From JAAYOS01 sp050950785 (GTDB lineage Bacteria > Bacillota > Clostridia > Oscillospirales > JAAYOS01), in the NCBI GenBank assembly GCA_050950785.1, contig JBMNIG010000013.1, positions 75,636-139,635 of the forward strand: 64,000 nt of DNA, given 5' to 3'. Both the position numbers and the translations under genes were made by a program. This document shows, piece by piece, positions 34,771 to 43,454 of this stretch. Within the stretch, counting starts at the first letter, position 1. Every line of letters begins with the position of its first letter. The notes below the pieces were generated by a model that was given only the letters and a program-made list of their open reading frames with translations, had not been told where the DNA came from and ran no database searches.

Positions 34771-37723
34771 GATAATCCTCCACCATTGCATCAAATTTTA
34801 GGGGAAACAGAAGGGATGGTGTCCGTAAGGTTGCTTTGATTTCTGCGTAGGTGTAGGCTTTTGACATACGGAAGGCGTCCTTATTTTGATGAGATAGTGC
34901 CACATTTAATTGGATCACGTCAGCTATACGGAGAAGGACTTCTTCTTTTTGGCCACCTGACAGCTTTAAGAGCAGGAGTATCTGCAAATAATCAATATAC
35001 GACAAACAAATGATTGTTTCGCTGAATATTCCAAGTTTTTGCCTTGAAGTATTTGCACCACCCAAATCTATATTTTCAAGTGGCAAATATACATCATTGT
35101 TTGTGGGAAGATACCTTTCAAGTATTTCCATGGCGGTGCTAGTAAGCTTTTCTGATGCAGTTTTAGATAGCCGATCGCCATATGTACTTATGGAGTTTTT
35201 CAATTCATCACTTGCTGAAGTGATTATTTGATTGACCTTACTGTTTATGGTGCCCTCCACTTGGCAGCTGAATGATGAAAAGCAATCAGCTAGTTCTGAA
35301 GTGATCCGTGAACACATGGCTTCCTCAAGGATGTAAATTATGTCTTCTTCCCCGGCTTTTGACGCAGCTTCATATGCAATATCAGCAAGTATATCTGCTA
35401 AGGATTTGATCACATCATCTTCGATCTGGGGTCGGATATCCATCAAAATTTCGGCTGTATCTTTCTCAAGACCTTCGAAAATTCTTGACAACTCCTGGCG
35501 GGAGGATCGTATGAAATCATCTTTATTAAAATTCCCATTGACAAATATGTTGGAAAACTCCCGTTCTGCTATTTCTCGCAGCGACGACAGAATACTGCTG
35601 ACCGATTGATCGATAGTTGCAGTTATAGCCGTCTCCAAATCAGTAGTCAAACCATCAACATATTCGCTGACACTGTCTTCCACGAAATCTGCCGTGTCGT
35701 CAACACACCGCTGTAAAAAACCAACACCCTTTTGCACTCCTTCCTGCACAGTCTCGGATATTTCAGTCGATATGCGATCCTTAAGCATATCCATAATACC
35801 TTGTATAGAACAGCGCCAAGTGGACTGGGACTTTAATATTGGAACCTTTTCACCCTGCAACAATGTATCTAAATCAACACAGGATTCTGCCAGTGCCAGA
35901 GCTAGTTTCATTGTCAGCTGTGCCAACTGATACGGGAATACTCCTCCTGAAGCGGCTTGTATAGCAAGAGCAGGACCCAGTGTTATTTGATCGATTTCCG
36001 TATCGGTCAGCGCAAAGACACTATTACAAACAAACCTTATTGCAAAAATGCTTGTTTTGGCAGTTGCCAAATTGCTTTCCGGTCCCGCCTCCTCACGTAC
36101 AGTGAACCAGAGAAACTTTTTTTCATTACAGCCCTTGCTTCCAAAAAGTATGTACTCAACCTCACAGCCGTAGATGCGATTATGTTCCGGGTCTATCGGT
36201 ATCCCTGTCATAGTCATTTGATCGGCTTTAGAAGTAAGACACGAAAAGTTGTGCTTGATATACTCCGAAATATATAAGTTGTTTCGGATCCCCTTAACAC
36301 CCTCCTCTAATATTGAAAGCAAATTCGTCACCGTTTCGGACATGCTGCGATATTGGGAAACAGCCCCATAATCGCTATCCACTTCAATATCTTCAAAATT
36401 AGAGGGGTTGCCTTCGTATATACCGGATGGCATATCTTCAAACAGGTGCATTGAATAAGCATATGCATCCTCTACAGAAGCACACTCTTTGGCCTCCGCA
36501 TTGATATTGTGTAAGTTTTTCCTTAATACCTTGCCGTTGCCATATTCAGAATCACTTTTCCCCGTATTGCTTCCGAATGCAGACATAAGGTAGATATGAA
36601 AAGCCGGAATTCCTATTACTGATTCCTCTACACGCAATACTTCTCCGATCGGTTTGAGATAGGTGCTGTTAGAATAGTAATACCGATTGGTACTGCTTCC
36701 TTTACCTTCTCTGAAGTTATTATGTAAAGAGGCCATATAGTCCTCAACTGTTTCGAAATCGCGCATGCATAGGTACTCTTTTCCCGCCCTAAGCTGATCC
36801 AACAACTCCTCAACCTGATCGGAGTTGAGACGTGAATCGTATCTGTTATCATCCCCGCGCATTGCATGGTAGAATGCATCTGCGGTACTATCACCGCACG
36901 CCTCCCCATACTCATCCACACAGCGACTAAACTTTTTCTTTTCAATCTCTGCGCTTTTTAGCTCTGTCAATAACTCATTCCCTACCAAAATTGCATAGTC
37001 GACCATCTCGATGGGAGAAAGCTCCTTCCAATAGTGAAAGTACCCAAGCAACTCATCGTATTTTTGTGAATATTCTTTACTTTCGGTGTCGGTATATTGC
37101 TTGATTTTTATAATGCAATCAATCAACTGTTGTTCGGCTTTTTTATACTGCCGTGTGTGAGTGTCGTATGCATCAATGACCCTGTATAGTTCAGCACAGT
37201 CGGCAGAGATATCTTTCAGTTTAAGTTCAACATTCATTTTCTGCTCGGCTACCCGGCTTTGATCTCCGATCTTGGCGAACACAGCCAAAGAATCCACCAG
37301 GCTCAACGCCGTTTCTGCCGGCGCCCTATACTTCATAAACTCTAAAATACCATTTTCAATGATCACGGGATTTGCCAGGCTGCTTTCGGGCACGGGCATG
37401 ATTTGAAAATCCTCCAAAACCGGTGCAAACATCCCGACATTCTCAAGGTTTGTACAAAAATGATCCATCAGAAGTTCACTGCGTACTGTCTCTGAAAGTT
37501 CGGGCTGCTGAGAGATGGCAAAAAGGCCGTATACATCCTTCAATATCGTGTCATAGTTGGCAAGGACGCTGTTCAATGTAAGTTTGCCCGCCTCCTCCGC
37601 TGCAGCCTTTGATAAATGACTTCGTGAAATATCGATCATAAACCCGGAAAACACTAATGTTGGGAGTAATATGATCAAGAGAAATATCGAGATGGAACCT
37701 GTATTTCTGTAAATTGTCCGCAT
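34751..37723 (-). CDS. Large DUF5702/TadG-like pilus-associated protein
   Basis: 990 residues, the largest protein of the locus. It starts with a short leader and one hydrophobic helix, TGSISIFLLIILLPTLVFSGFMIDISRS (residues 8-35). This is the TadG/DUF5702 pattern, but without the Glu of a classical prepilin site. Long amphipathic helices, partly coiled-coil, fill residues 630-890 (many Ile/Val heptads in SVSEYVDGLTTDLETAITAT). It is presumably anchored with the bulk outside the membrane, where it could form a cell-wall conduit or base for the pilus. AGGAGA precedes the ATG. Confidence 0.75.
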   Translation of the reverse strand: MRTIYRNTGSISIFLLIILLPTLVFSGFMIDISRSHLSKAAAEEAGKLTLNSVLANYDTILKDVYGLFAISQQPELSETVRSELLMDHFCTNLENVGMFAPVLEDFQIMPVPESSLANPVIIENGILEFMKYRAPAETALSLVDSLAVFAKIGDQSRVAEQKMNVELKLKDISADCAELYRVIDAYDTHTRQYKKAEQQLIDCIIKIKQYTDTESKEYSQKYDELLGYFHYWKELSPIEMVDYAILVGNELLTELKSAEIEKKKFSRCVDEYGEACGDSTADAFYHAMRGDDNRYDSRLNSDQVEELLDQLRAGKEYLCMRDFETVEDYMASLHNNFREGKGSSTNRYYYSNSTYLKPIGEVLRVEESVIGIPAFHIYLMSAFGSNTGKSDSEYGNGKVLRKNLHNINAEAKECASVEDAYAYSMHLFEDMPSGIYEGNPSNFEDIEVDSDYGAVSQYRSMSETVTNLLSILEEGVKGIRNNLYISEYIKHNFSCLTSKADQMTMTGIPIDPEHNRIYGCEVEYILFGSKGCNEKKFLWFTVREEAGPESNLATAKTSIFAIRFVCNSVFALTDTEIDQITLGPALAIQAASGGVFPYQLAQLTMKLALALAESCVDLDTLLQGEKVPILKSQSTWRCSIQGIMDMLKDRISTEISETVQEGVQKGVGFLQRCVDDTADFVEDSVSEYVDGLTTDLETAITATIDQSVSSILSSLREIAEREFSNIFVNGNFNKDDFIRSSRQELSRIFEGLEKDTAEILMDIRPQIEDDVIKSLADILADIAYEAASKAGEEDIIYILEEAMCSRITSELADCFSSFSCQVEGTINSKVNQIITSASDELKNSISTYGDRLSKTASEKLTSTAMEILERYLPTNNDVYLPLENIDLGGANTSRQKLGIFSETIICLSYIDYLQILLLLKLSGGQKEEVLLRIADVIQLNVALSHQNKDAFRMSKAYTYAEIKATLRTPSLLFPLKFDAMVEDYHDFAGY

Positions 37724-37777
37724 AAGACAAATCTCCTACTGCATTCCTTTGTACCTGCCGAAGCCCGCAAGATGTTG

Positions 37778-38461
37778 CTACCTGTCGAAAAAGTTCATCG
37801 CTTTTGATACTACTCCCGAAAGTTTAGATGATATGTCAATCCCGGTATAACGCTCGGCCAGATGTAATATATAATCTGTGTTGCGAACCATCTCGGCTGG
37901 ACTGAGCAGAGTTGCGACAGCAGAAGCCTTGATAGTAACGATATTTTCCCAAAAGGAGAATCCAAGGATATTGGGTATCCCAATAGACCGAGTTATCTCA
38001 ACATGAGCTCTTCTGCTCAATCCACTTCTTTCTACCCAAATTCGTACATTCGGTTGCCCAACCATTACATCTACAACATTGAGCAAACCGGCCTGTTCCA
38101 ATATCCCTCGAGCTTTCTCATCTGCAAGCTCTCTAGCAATGTCGTAACCATCCCCGCTCCCAAGGAATCTATACAATTCGCAGTCTTTCAGTCCGGATAA
38201 GCTCCTTCTTTCTTTTACACCAACATAGTCCAGTCCGTCCGTACCGAGCAACCCAAGGTCGGCTATCGCTAAGTAGTTACCATTCTCGTATGCACTTTGT
38301 ATAACAAGAACAGTTCTGTCAGCCGCCGCATCTAAAATCGCATAGTGACATAGGAAACAGCCCATAAAAAAGATCACACCAACTGCAACAAGGCAAAGTG
38401 GGAGTACAAGCGTATATTCAAGTATCGAAGCTGAACCTCGCACTCTATTGACCGGCATCAT
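37778..38461 (-). CDS. TadE-like pseudopilin (second copy)
   Basis: 227 residues from ATG 38461 (tandem ATGs behind GAGGG); an in-frame GTG at 38515 lacks a usable site. The leader ends RVRGSASILEYTLVLPLCLVA, where Gly followed by a Glu-Tyr pair and a hydrophobic helix resembles TadE prepilin sites. The remaining about 180 residues are extracytoplasmic, mixed alpha/beta and unrecognised. It lies between the Flp pilin and the DUF5702 gene. Confidence 0.75.
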   Translation of the reverse strand: MMPVNRVRGSASILEYTLVLPLCLVAVGVIFFMGCFLCHYAILDAAADRTVLVIQSAYENGNYLAIADLGLLGTDGLDYVGVKERRSLSGLKDCELYRFLGSGDGYDIARELADEKARGILEQAGLLNVVDVMVGQPNVRIWVERSGLSRRAHVEITRSIGIPNILGFSFWENIVTIKASAVATLLSPAEMVRNTDYILHLAERYTGIDISSKLSGVVSKAMNFFDR

Positions 38462-38572
38462 ACAGCCCTCACATGATGATTTTTTGGAGTACTCTTCACT
38501 TAAATGTATTGGCACTCCCCATGGTTAAAGTCATGGTCCTTCGGCTAGAGTTTGCTTTAATAATAAGTTCGA

Positions 38573-38773
38573 TCAGAGTTCAAAATCACTAATAAGCTCT
38601 CTCTCACGACCTTTTATGGCATTCCATAATTCAGAGAGCAGTTCCCCTATTTGTTCTCTAAACGCGATTCCAAGAATTATTGCTATCGCAACTAAAACGA
38701 TTACAGCTATGATCTCTGCGGCACCATCTCTTTGACTGATAATTTCCTTAATGTTTATACGATTTTTCCTCAC
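38573..38773 (-). CDS. Flp1-like type IVb pilin
   Basis: 66 residues from GTG 38773, which has GGGAGG eight bases upstream; a frame to 38800 is longer but its GTG lacks spacing. A basic leader (about residues 1-16) is followed by DGAAEIIAVIVLVAIAIILG, a hydrophobic helix preceded by Gly and a nearby Glu, as in Flp pilins. A short amphipathic tail with LLSELWNAIKG follows. It is the likely major pilin of the locus. The Glu is at +3 rather than the usual +5, so the cleavage site is uncertain. Confidence 0.75.
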   Translation of the reverse strand: MRKNRINIKEIISQRDGAAEIIAVIVLVAIAIILGIAFREQIGELLSELWNAIKGRERELISDFEL

Positions 38774-38838
38774 TTTCACAACCTCCCGTGACGAAATCAC
38801 ATATGTAACTCTTATGGTTCTTGCTTACTTGATGAAGT

Positions 38839-39708
38839 CTAAGCTGTACCGGTTGACATTATCGGCATCATTACCATTATGAGGATCCCCACAAATGTCA
38901 GAACTATTGGTAAAAGCATTCTGGCGGAAGCCGTCTCACCTTTTCTACGAACTGAGTGTTTTCTCTCACTCCAACTCTCTTCCGACACCCTCTTTAAAAA
39001 TGCTACCAGTTCGCGGTTACCCTTTGATAAGTTTTGAAGCAGCGCCGAAATGACCTTGTCCACATATGGCTCGCCACAGCGCTCTGCAAACTCCCTCCAG
39101 GCATCAAATCGGGAGACACCGTTATCGATCTTGACCGTGGCACGCCGCATCTCGTTATATAACAAACCGCTGCTACTTTGCGCAGTTACTCTCCATGCCT
39201 GATCTAATATTAGTCCTGCGTTTACCAGCAAAGTCATTGTAGATAAGGCCTCCGGAAAGTCCTTACGAATCTGCTCTCTGCGTCGATCGACCTTTTCCTT
39301 CAAATCCTTATCGTAGTAATACACCATGCCGGCAGCCCCGAAAAATGCAAACAACAATGCAATCCATGCGTTGATTATTACTGATAGAAGTAATAGCAAT
39401 ATAAAGACCATGAACGTGACCGATATCATCCGCGACATAAATATGTGTCGAAAAAACACTGAATACTTCTTTCCGTGAAGTATGCGAAAATATCGCTCAA
39501 TTTTTCTGTCGTATAGACTTGTATAGTTGTAGCGGATTTTGGATAACAGCTCCATTCCGAAGGTATAGAGGCATTTGCATGGGTAGCTTCCAATAGGAAG
39601 ATCCTTGATTATGTAATCATAGCGATGACCTAGAGTCCAGAAAACCACATAGAAAGCTGTCAGAATAGTGATCAGTGCCGATACCGCGACAAGCCCCAAT
39701 GTGCCCAT
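38839..39708 (-). CDS. tadC: Tad pilus inner-membrane platform protein TadC
   Basis: 289 residues with membrane helices at about residues 5-25, 95-135 and 265-285, and the GspF/T2SF cytoplasmic domain between (RKDFPEALSTMTLLVNAGL, with the PEAL and G.....A motifs of this family). TadC pairs with TadB to form the platform on which the TadA ATPase drives pilin polymerisation. GAGGAGG precedes the ATG. A gap of 183 bases with a perfect hairpin separates it from tadB. Confidence 0.88.
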   Translation of the reverse strand: MGTLGLVAVSALITILTAFYVVFWTLGHRYDYIIKDLPIGSYPCKCLYTFGMELLSKIRYNYTSLYDRKIERYFRILHGKKYSVFFRHIFMSRMISVTFMVFILLLLLSVIINAWIALLFAFFGAAGMVYYYDKDLKEKVDRRREQIRKDFPEALSTMTLLVNAGLILDQAWRVTAQSSSGLLYNEMRRATVKIDNGVSRFDAWREFAERCGEPYVDKVISALLQNLSKGNRELVAFLKRVSEESWSERKHSVRRKGETASARMLLPIVLTFVGILIMVMMPIMSTGTA

Positions 39709-39790
39709 ACCTGTTCCTCCTCACCCGGACTTAGCGAGCCGGTTTAGTCCTGACACTCACAGTGACTAAAATTAGGTGATTCTTTGGCGG

Positions 39791-39817
39791 TACGGAAACT
39801 CATTTCTAGTTTCCGTA
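39791..39817. other. Perfect hairpin between tadB and tadC
   Basis: A 10-bp stem (39791-39800 with 39808-39817) has a 7-base loop. The T-rich side (GTTTTCT) follows on the plus strand, not on the operon's strand, so on the minus-strand mRNA it is more likely an mRNA stability or processing element than a terminator. Confidence 0.5.
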
Positions 39818-39891
39818 GTTTTCTAAAGCTTAGGATGTAACTTCTAATTTCTAAAGATAGCCCATATACATCTTGAACTGCCAGACAGTCG

Positions 39892-40641
39892 TTACAGCTC
39901 AATTCTTAGAATACGCCTTGAAATAAGGTAGGATACTGCAAACAGTATCAACGCAATCGTTGATGAGATCCTACCCATAGCAGAAGACATATCTGCTATG
40001 CCAGCGCCAAGTCCCTTTAGCAGTAGCACGAAAATTACGGGCATTATCAACATAACAAACTGCTCTGTCTTCTTTGCAGAAACCACAGTCAGTATTTCCT
40101 GCCTCACCTCTATTTTGTCGCATATTATTTGACAGGTCATATCTGTTATTTCTAAAAAATCTCCTCCCAAGCGATTGCATGTTTCAAAAACATTTGCGAA
40201 ACTTTGTATTTCATGTAAGCAGCTTCTTTTGCCAAAGTCGGATAGCAGATGTTCAAGATTTTGATTGATCGCAACACTTTCGTTAATATGTCGAAGCTCG
40301 CGTGCTATATAGCTGTCACCACCGTGAAGGGACTCCATATCCTTCTGTGCCGTTAAAAATGCACTGGAAATGTTGGCCCCGGCGCTAACGGATGATGAAA
40401 GTGATTCCAACATATCTCTAAACTGCATTAGTAACCTCTTTTTGACTGCCTCTGTACGATTTTTGATATAATATAAATTGATATATACAACAGCAGCTAT
40501 GGCACTAACGAGGATAGCTATTACATGTTCGTAAAACACGTATCCCACAATACCACCGGTGGCAGCTCCAACGAAGGTGCATAGAACCTTCTCTGCAATT
40601 GACGGATCGTATGATGAATAATCTGACGTGATTTGCGCCAT
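39892..40641 (-). CDS. tadB: Tad pilus inner-membrane platform protein TadB
   Basis: 249 residues from ATG 40641 behind AGGTG. There are two N-terminal helices (about residues 20-60), the T2SF domain (FRDMLESLSSSVSAGANISSAF, and NRLGGDFLEITD later) and two C-terminal helices (about residues 193-245). It is the usual partner of TadC. It lies 77 bases after the ATPase gene. Confidence 0.88.
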   Translation of the reverse strand: MAQITSDYSSYDPSIAEKVLCTFVGAATGGIVGYVFYEHVIAILVSAIAAVVYINLYYIKNRTEAVKKRLLMQFRDMLESLSSSVSAGANISSAFLTAQKDMESLHGGDSYIARELRHINESVAINQNLEHLLSDFGKRSCLHEIQSFANVFETCNRLGGDFLEITDMTCQIICDKIEVRQEILTVVSAKKTEQFVMLIMPVIFVLLLKGLGAGIADMSSAMGRISSTIALILFAVSYLISRRILRIEL

Positions 40642-40718
40642 AAAACCCACACCTAAACAGTTACGTTATTTACAGTTACACTAATTCAAAATCGTGCTTC
40701 ATTTTTCTCTTGACATAG

Positions 40719-41951
40719 TTAAATCGTGCCTGACACACCATATAGCTTCAGCTTATTGTCGTGCAATAGGCTGTTTTTTGTCCTAGTCAGCTTTCCGGTT
40801 ACCCGATCGCTTGCGCTGCCTGGTTCCTCCTCAAATACAAAAAGCGGATTTAACTGGATTTCTCCTCTACGATAGCCCGCCACCTCTGTGATACTTATTA
40901 CACGTCTTGAATGATCCCGAAGCCGTGAAAGATGGATCATTATATCGATGGCCGATGCGATCTGCCTGCGGACAGCCTCCTGTGGTAAACTTGATGTGCC
41001 CATAAACACCATTGTTTCTAGCCGTGATAGCATGTCCTGTGTAGAATTGGCGTGTCCCGTAGATAGCGATCCGTCATGACCGGTATTCATGGCCTGCAGC
41101 ATGTCTAAAGCTTCCTCTCCCCTTACCTCGCCTACGATTATCCGTTCCGGACGCATACGCAACGACGCCCGTATGAGCTGCCGCATTGCAACAAGTCCTG
41201 CCCCCGATGAGTTGGCATTCCGAGTCTCCAATCTTATCAGGTTTTCTATGCCGCTAAGGCGAAGTTCAGCGGAGTCTTCTATCGATACGATCCTCTCGTC
41301 CTTCGGGATAAATCCTGCAAGTGCATTTAGAAATGTTGTTTTACCTGAATTGGTGCCACCACTTATAAATATGTTGTATTTAGCGCGGACCAGCATCTCT
41401 AGCTTTTGAGCTGCCTCCACAGAAAGTGAACCGAGTTTAATAAGCCTCTCCACTGTAAAGGGTTCATCTGAAAACTTCCTAATAGTTAAAACCGGGCCAT
41501 TTAGCGAAATCGGTGGTAGTACTACATTGACTCGTGAGCCGTCGGACAGGCGGGCATCAACTATTGGGTTTGCCTGATTTACCTCACGACCGGCACGTCC
41601 GACTATGCGTTGGATCACATCTTCCAGCTGATTTTTACTTTCAAATTTTAGTTTGGTTCTATGGATCAAACCCTCCCGTTCAATAAAAATGACATCGTAG
41701 CTGTTTACCATTATTTCAGTGATTTTTTCGTCTGAAAGAAGATGATCCAGGATCCCCAAACCTCTAATGGAGCTTACTACAGAAGTGACGGCTTGAGCCC
41801 TTTGGGCAATTGTCATATATATGCTGTCAGTCCTACTCGATATCATCCGCTCTATACGTTCCTCTAACTCAGCATCCGACATATCACCAAGGGGGAGGGT
41901 CTCAACTGCGATCTTTCGCACTTCCTCAGTCAAACTGCGTAACTTATCCAT
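40719..41951 (-). CDS. tadA: Tad pilus assembly ATPase TadA (CpaF family)
   Basis: 410 residues, a VirB11/GspE-type secretion ATPase. Walker A is ISGGTNSGKTTFLNAL (about residue 195), the Asp box is IVSIEDSAELRL, Walker B is RPERIIVGEVRGEEAL and the His box is GSLSTGHANS. N-terminal segments GLGILDHLLSDEKITEIMVN and GRAGREVNQANPIVDARL match CpaF. It hydrolyses ATP to drive pilin extrusion, and in Tad systems also retraction. It is the second gene of the operon, after tadZ. Confidence 0.95.
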   Translation of the reverse strand: MDKLRSLTEEVRKIAVETLPLGDMSDAELEERIERMISSRTDSIYMTIAQRAQAVTSVVSSIRGLGILDHLLSDEKITEIMVNSYDVIFIEREGLIHRTKLKFESKNQLEDVIQRIVGRAGREVNQANPIVDARLSDGSRVNVVLPPISLNGPVLTIRKFSDEPFTVERLIKLGSLSVEAAQKLEMLVRAKYNIFISGGTNSGKTTFLNALAGFIPKDERIVSIEDSAELRLSGIENLIRLETRNANSSGAGLVAMRQLIRASLRMRPERIIVGEVRGEEALDMLQAMNTGHDGSLSTGHANSTQDMLSRLETMVFMGTSSLPQEAVRRQIASAIDIMIHLSRLRDHSRRVISITEVAGYRRGEIQLNPLFVFEEEPGSASDRVTGKLTRTKNSLLHDNKLKLYGVSGTI

Positions 41952-41977
41952 TCTTTTACCAATTCAATGAAGTTGAC

Positions 41978-43045
41978 TTATAAGAGGGCATCGAAGAAAG
42001 CCATTTGAGAAAGATGACTAACTATGCTTTCAGAGGAACCGCCCTCATAACGTGGTGCCCCGCCGAGAACCGCAAGGTCAATATTCTTATGCGCGATGCC
42101 GCTTTTGCTGCTGAACCTGTTGTACAGAAGCCAAGTTTGCGGAAAGGATATCTCATCTCTTACAGCGATTATGTTCATAGCCGCATTGATGCGCTCAAGT
42201 TTTACATTTGAGGTATACTCTCCATTGGAAACTAGAATATTGGCAGTTGTCTGCCTCATCAATTCCAGCGGAGCTCCCTCCAACAAAAGATCGGAGTCTA
42301 CTATTATGTAGTCGAATCCATTCATATTCTTTAGCTGTGTGAGAAGCATATCTATATCCTCAGCAGTTATCTCCATTACCTCGGGTGCAGCAGTGCAAGA
42401 CTCTATAAAAAACACACCATCCTCACTTTGCATAACGGCACTCTTTAGCCTTAAAGACAGGTTTGTTCGCTTGCTCTTGATGGCGTAAATCAAATCACCT
42501 ATACGAGTCCTTGACTCCGATCGAAAAAATATTGATGATGTGCCAAAGCGCTCAAGGTTCAAATACAAAGCCTTTTTCCCCATGGACGTAAATCGCAGGG
42601 CGCATGCTGCTGCCGCCGTAGACGCTCCCGAACCTCCGCTGCACGAAAAGAACCCGTATACTTTGGCTTCGGAGTGCGTCCCTGTATGAGAACCATTGTC
42701 GCCAATCTCGGATGGACTTCCCGAGAACACTGAAAGTATTTCGCGAAATATATTATCTGCCTTTTGAAATTTGCAAATAGCAGCCCGCCCTTTATATTCA
42801 AGGACGGATCGATTTTCTGTAAACCAGGCATGACACACACTTTCAGGAATAGATTTGGAGTCGATATCAAATCGATCCGATGCAATAAACACGCAATTAC
42901 CCACCTTTTCCAGTGCACTCATGGCCTGTTCAAGATCGGTAAAGGAATATATTTCAGTACTATAGTCATCCCTTGAACTAAAAGCTGATGACAGCCGATT
43001 TAGATACTTCTCGTCTTTATCTAAAAGTACCAATCTGATTTTCAT
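41978..43045 (-). CDS. tadZ: Tad pilus localisation protein TadZ/CpaE-like (receiver plus ParA-type ATPase)
   Basis: 355 residues. The N-terminal about 110 residues resemble a degenerate response-regulator receiver (IRLVLLDKDEKYLNRL). The rest is a MinD/ParA-type domain with a P-loop SCSGGSGASTAAAAC that lacks the conserved Lys, as is common in TadZ. Switch motif FDYIIVDSDLLLEG follows. TadZ places the pilus machine at its site in the cell. It is the first gene of the operon, with GGAGTG before the ATG. Confidence 0.85.
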   Translation of the reverse strand: MKIRLVLLDKDEKYLNRLSSAFSSRDDYSTEIYSFTDLEQAMSALEKVGNCVFIASDRFDIDSKSIPESVCHAWFTENRSVLEYKGRAAICKFQKADNIFREILSVFSGSPSEIGDNGSHTGTHSEAKVYGFFSCSGGSGASTAAAACALRFTSMGKKALYLNLERFGTSSIFFRSESRTRIGDLIYAIKSKRTNLSLRLKSAVMQSEDGVFFIESCTAAPEVMEITAEDIDMLLTQLKNMNGFDYIIVDSDLLLEGAPLELMRQTTANILVSNGEYTSNVKLERINAAMNIIAVRDEISFPQTWLLYNRFSSKSGIAHKNIDLAVLGGAPRYEGGSSESIVSHLSQMAFFDALL

Positions 43046-43210
43046 TTATATTCACTCCATTTTTCTCCGAATGGCAAAAACAAAAAACTTTGAGGTCAAT
43101 GTTCATCTCTAGTGTGCAGACTTCCTAAACTGAGCAAGACATTTATCAAACATTTTTTATAAAAATGTAGTTATACAGAAACTATTTAATTGGATATTTT
43201 TGGTATTCCT

Positions 43211-43239
43211 ATTATATAGGATATTTTTACCATTTTCAA
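43211..43239 (-). promoter_or_regulatory. Promoter of the Tad-kinase operon
   Basis: On the minus strand TTGAAA (43239-43234), 17 bases, TATAAT (43216-43211), about 165 bases before tadZ. The long AT-rich leader contains no ORF. It is the only good promoter I see for the thirteen-gene unit. Confidence 0.65.
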
Positions 43240-43256
43240 CCCCTAATTTCCAAAAT

Positions 43257-43288
43257 ATTCTATAATTCTATAATTCTATAATTTTATA
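43257..43288. repeat. 8-bp tandem repeat in the divergent promoter region
   Basis: Three perfect units ATTCTATA plus a fourth ATTTTATA, head to tail. They lie 18 bases upstream of the -35 of the Tad operon and 21 bases upstream of the -35 facing pepD. Confidence 0.85.
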
Positions 43289-43308
43289 CTTTGTGTACAC
43301 TGTCAACA

Positions 43309-43337
43309 TTGCAAGCTGTCCAATAAAAAGGTAGAAT
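43309..43337 (+). promoter_or_regulatory. Promoter facing the pepD gene
   Basis: TTGCAA (43309-43314), 17 bases, TAGAAT (43332-43337), about 120 bases before the pepD start. The 43046-43454 gap holds this, the Tad promoter and the 8-bp repeats. Confidence 0.5.
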
Positions 43338-43454
43338 AGAGTATGATATTTTTATCAAGCAAGTAGATTATTTCAAACTTATAGATAAGTATAGTCTGTG
43401 TGAAATATTGTGACATCCTATCACTTATACGGATGTCAATGGGAGGTTACACAA

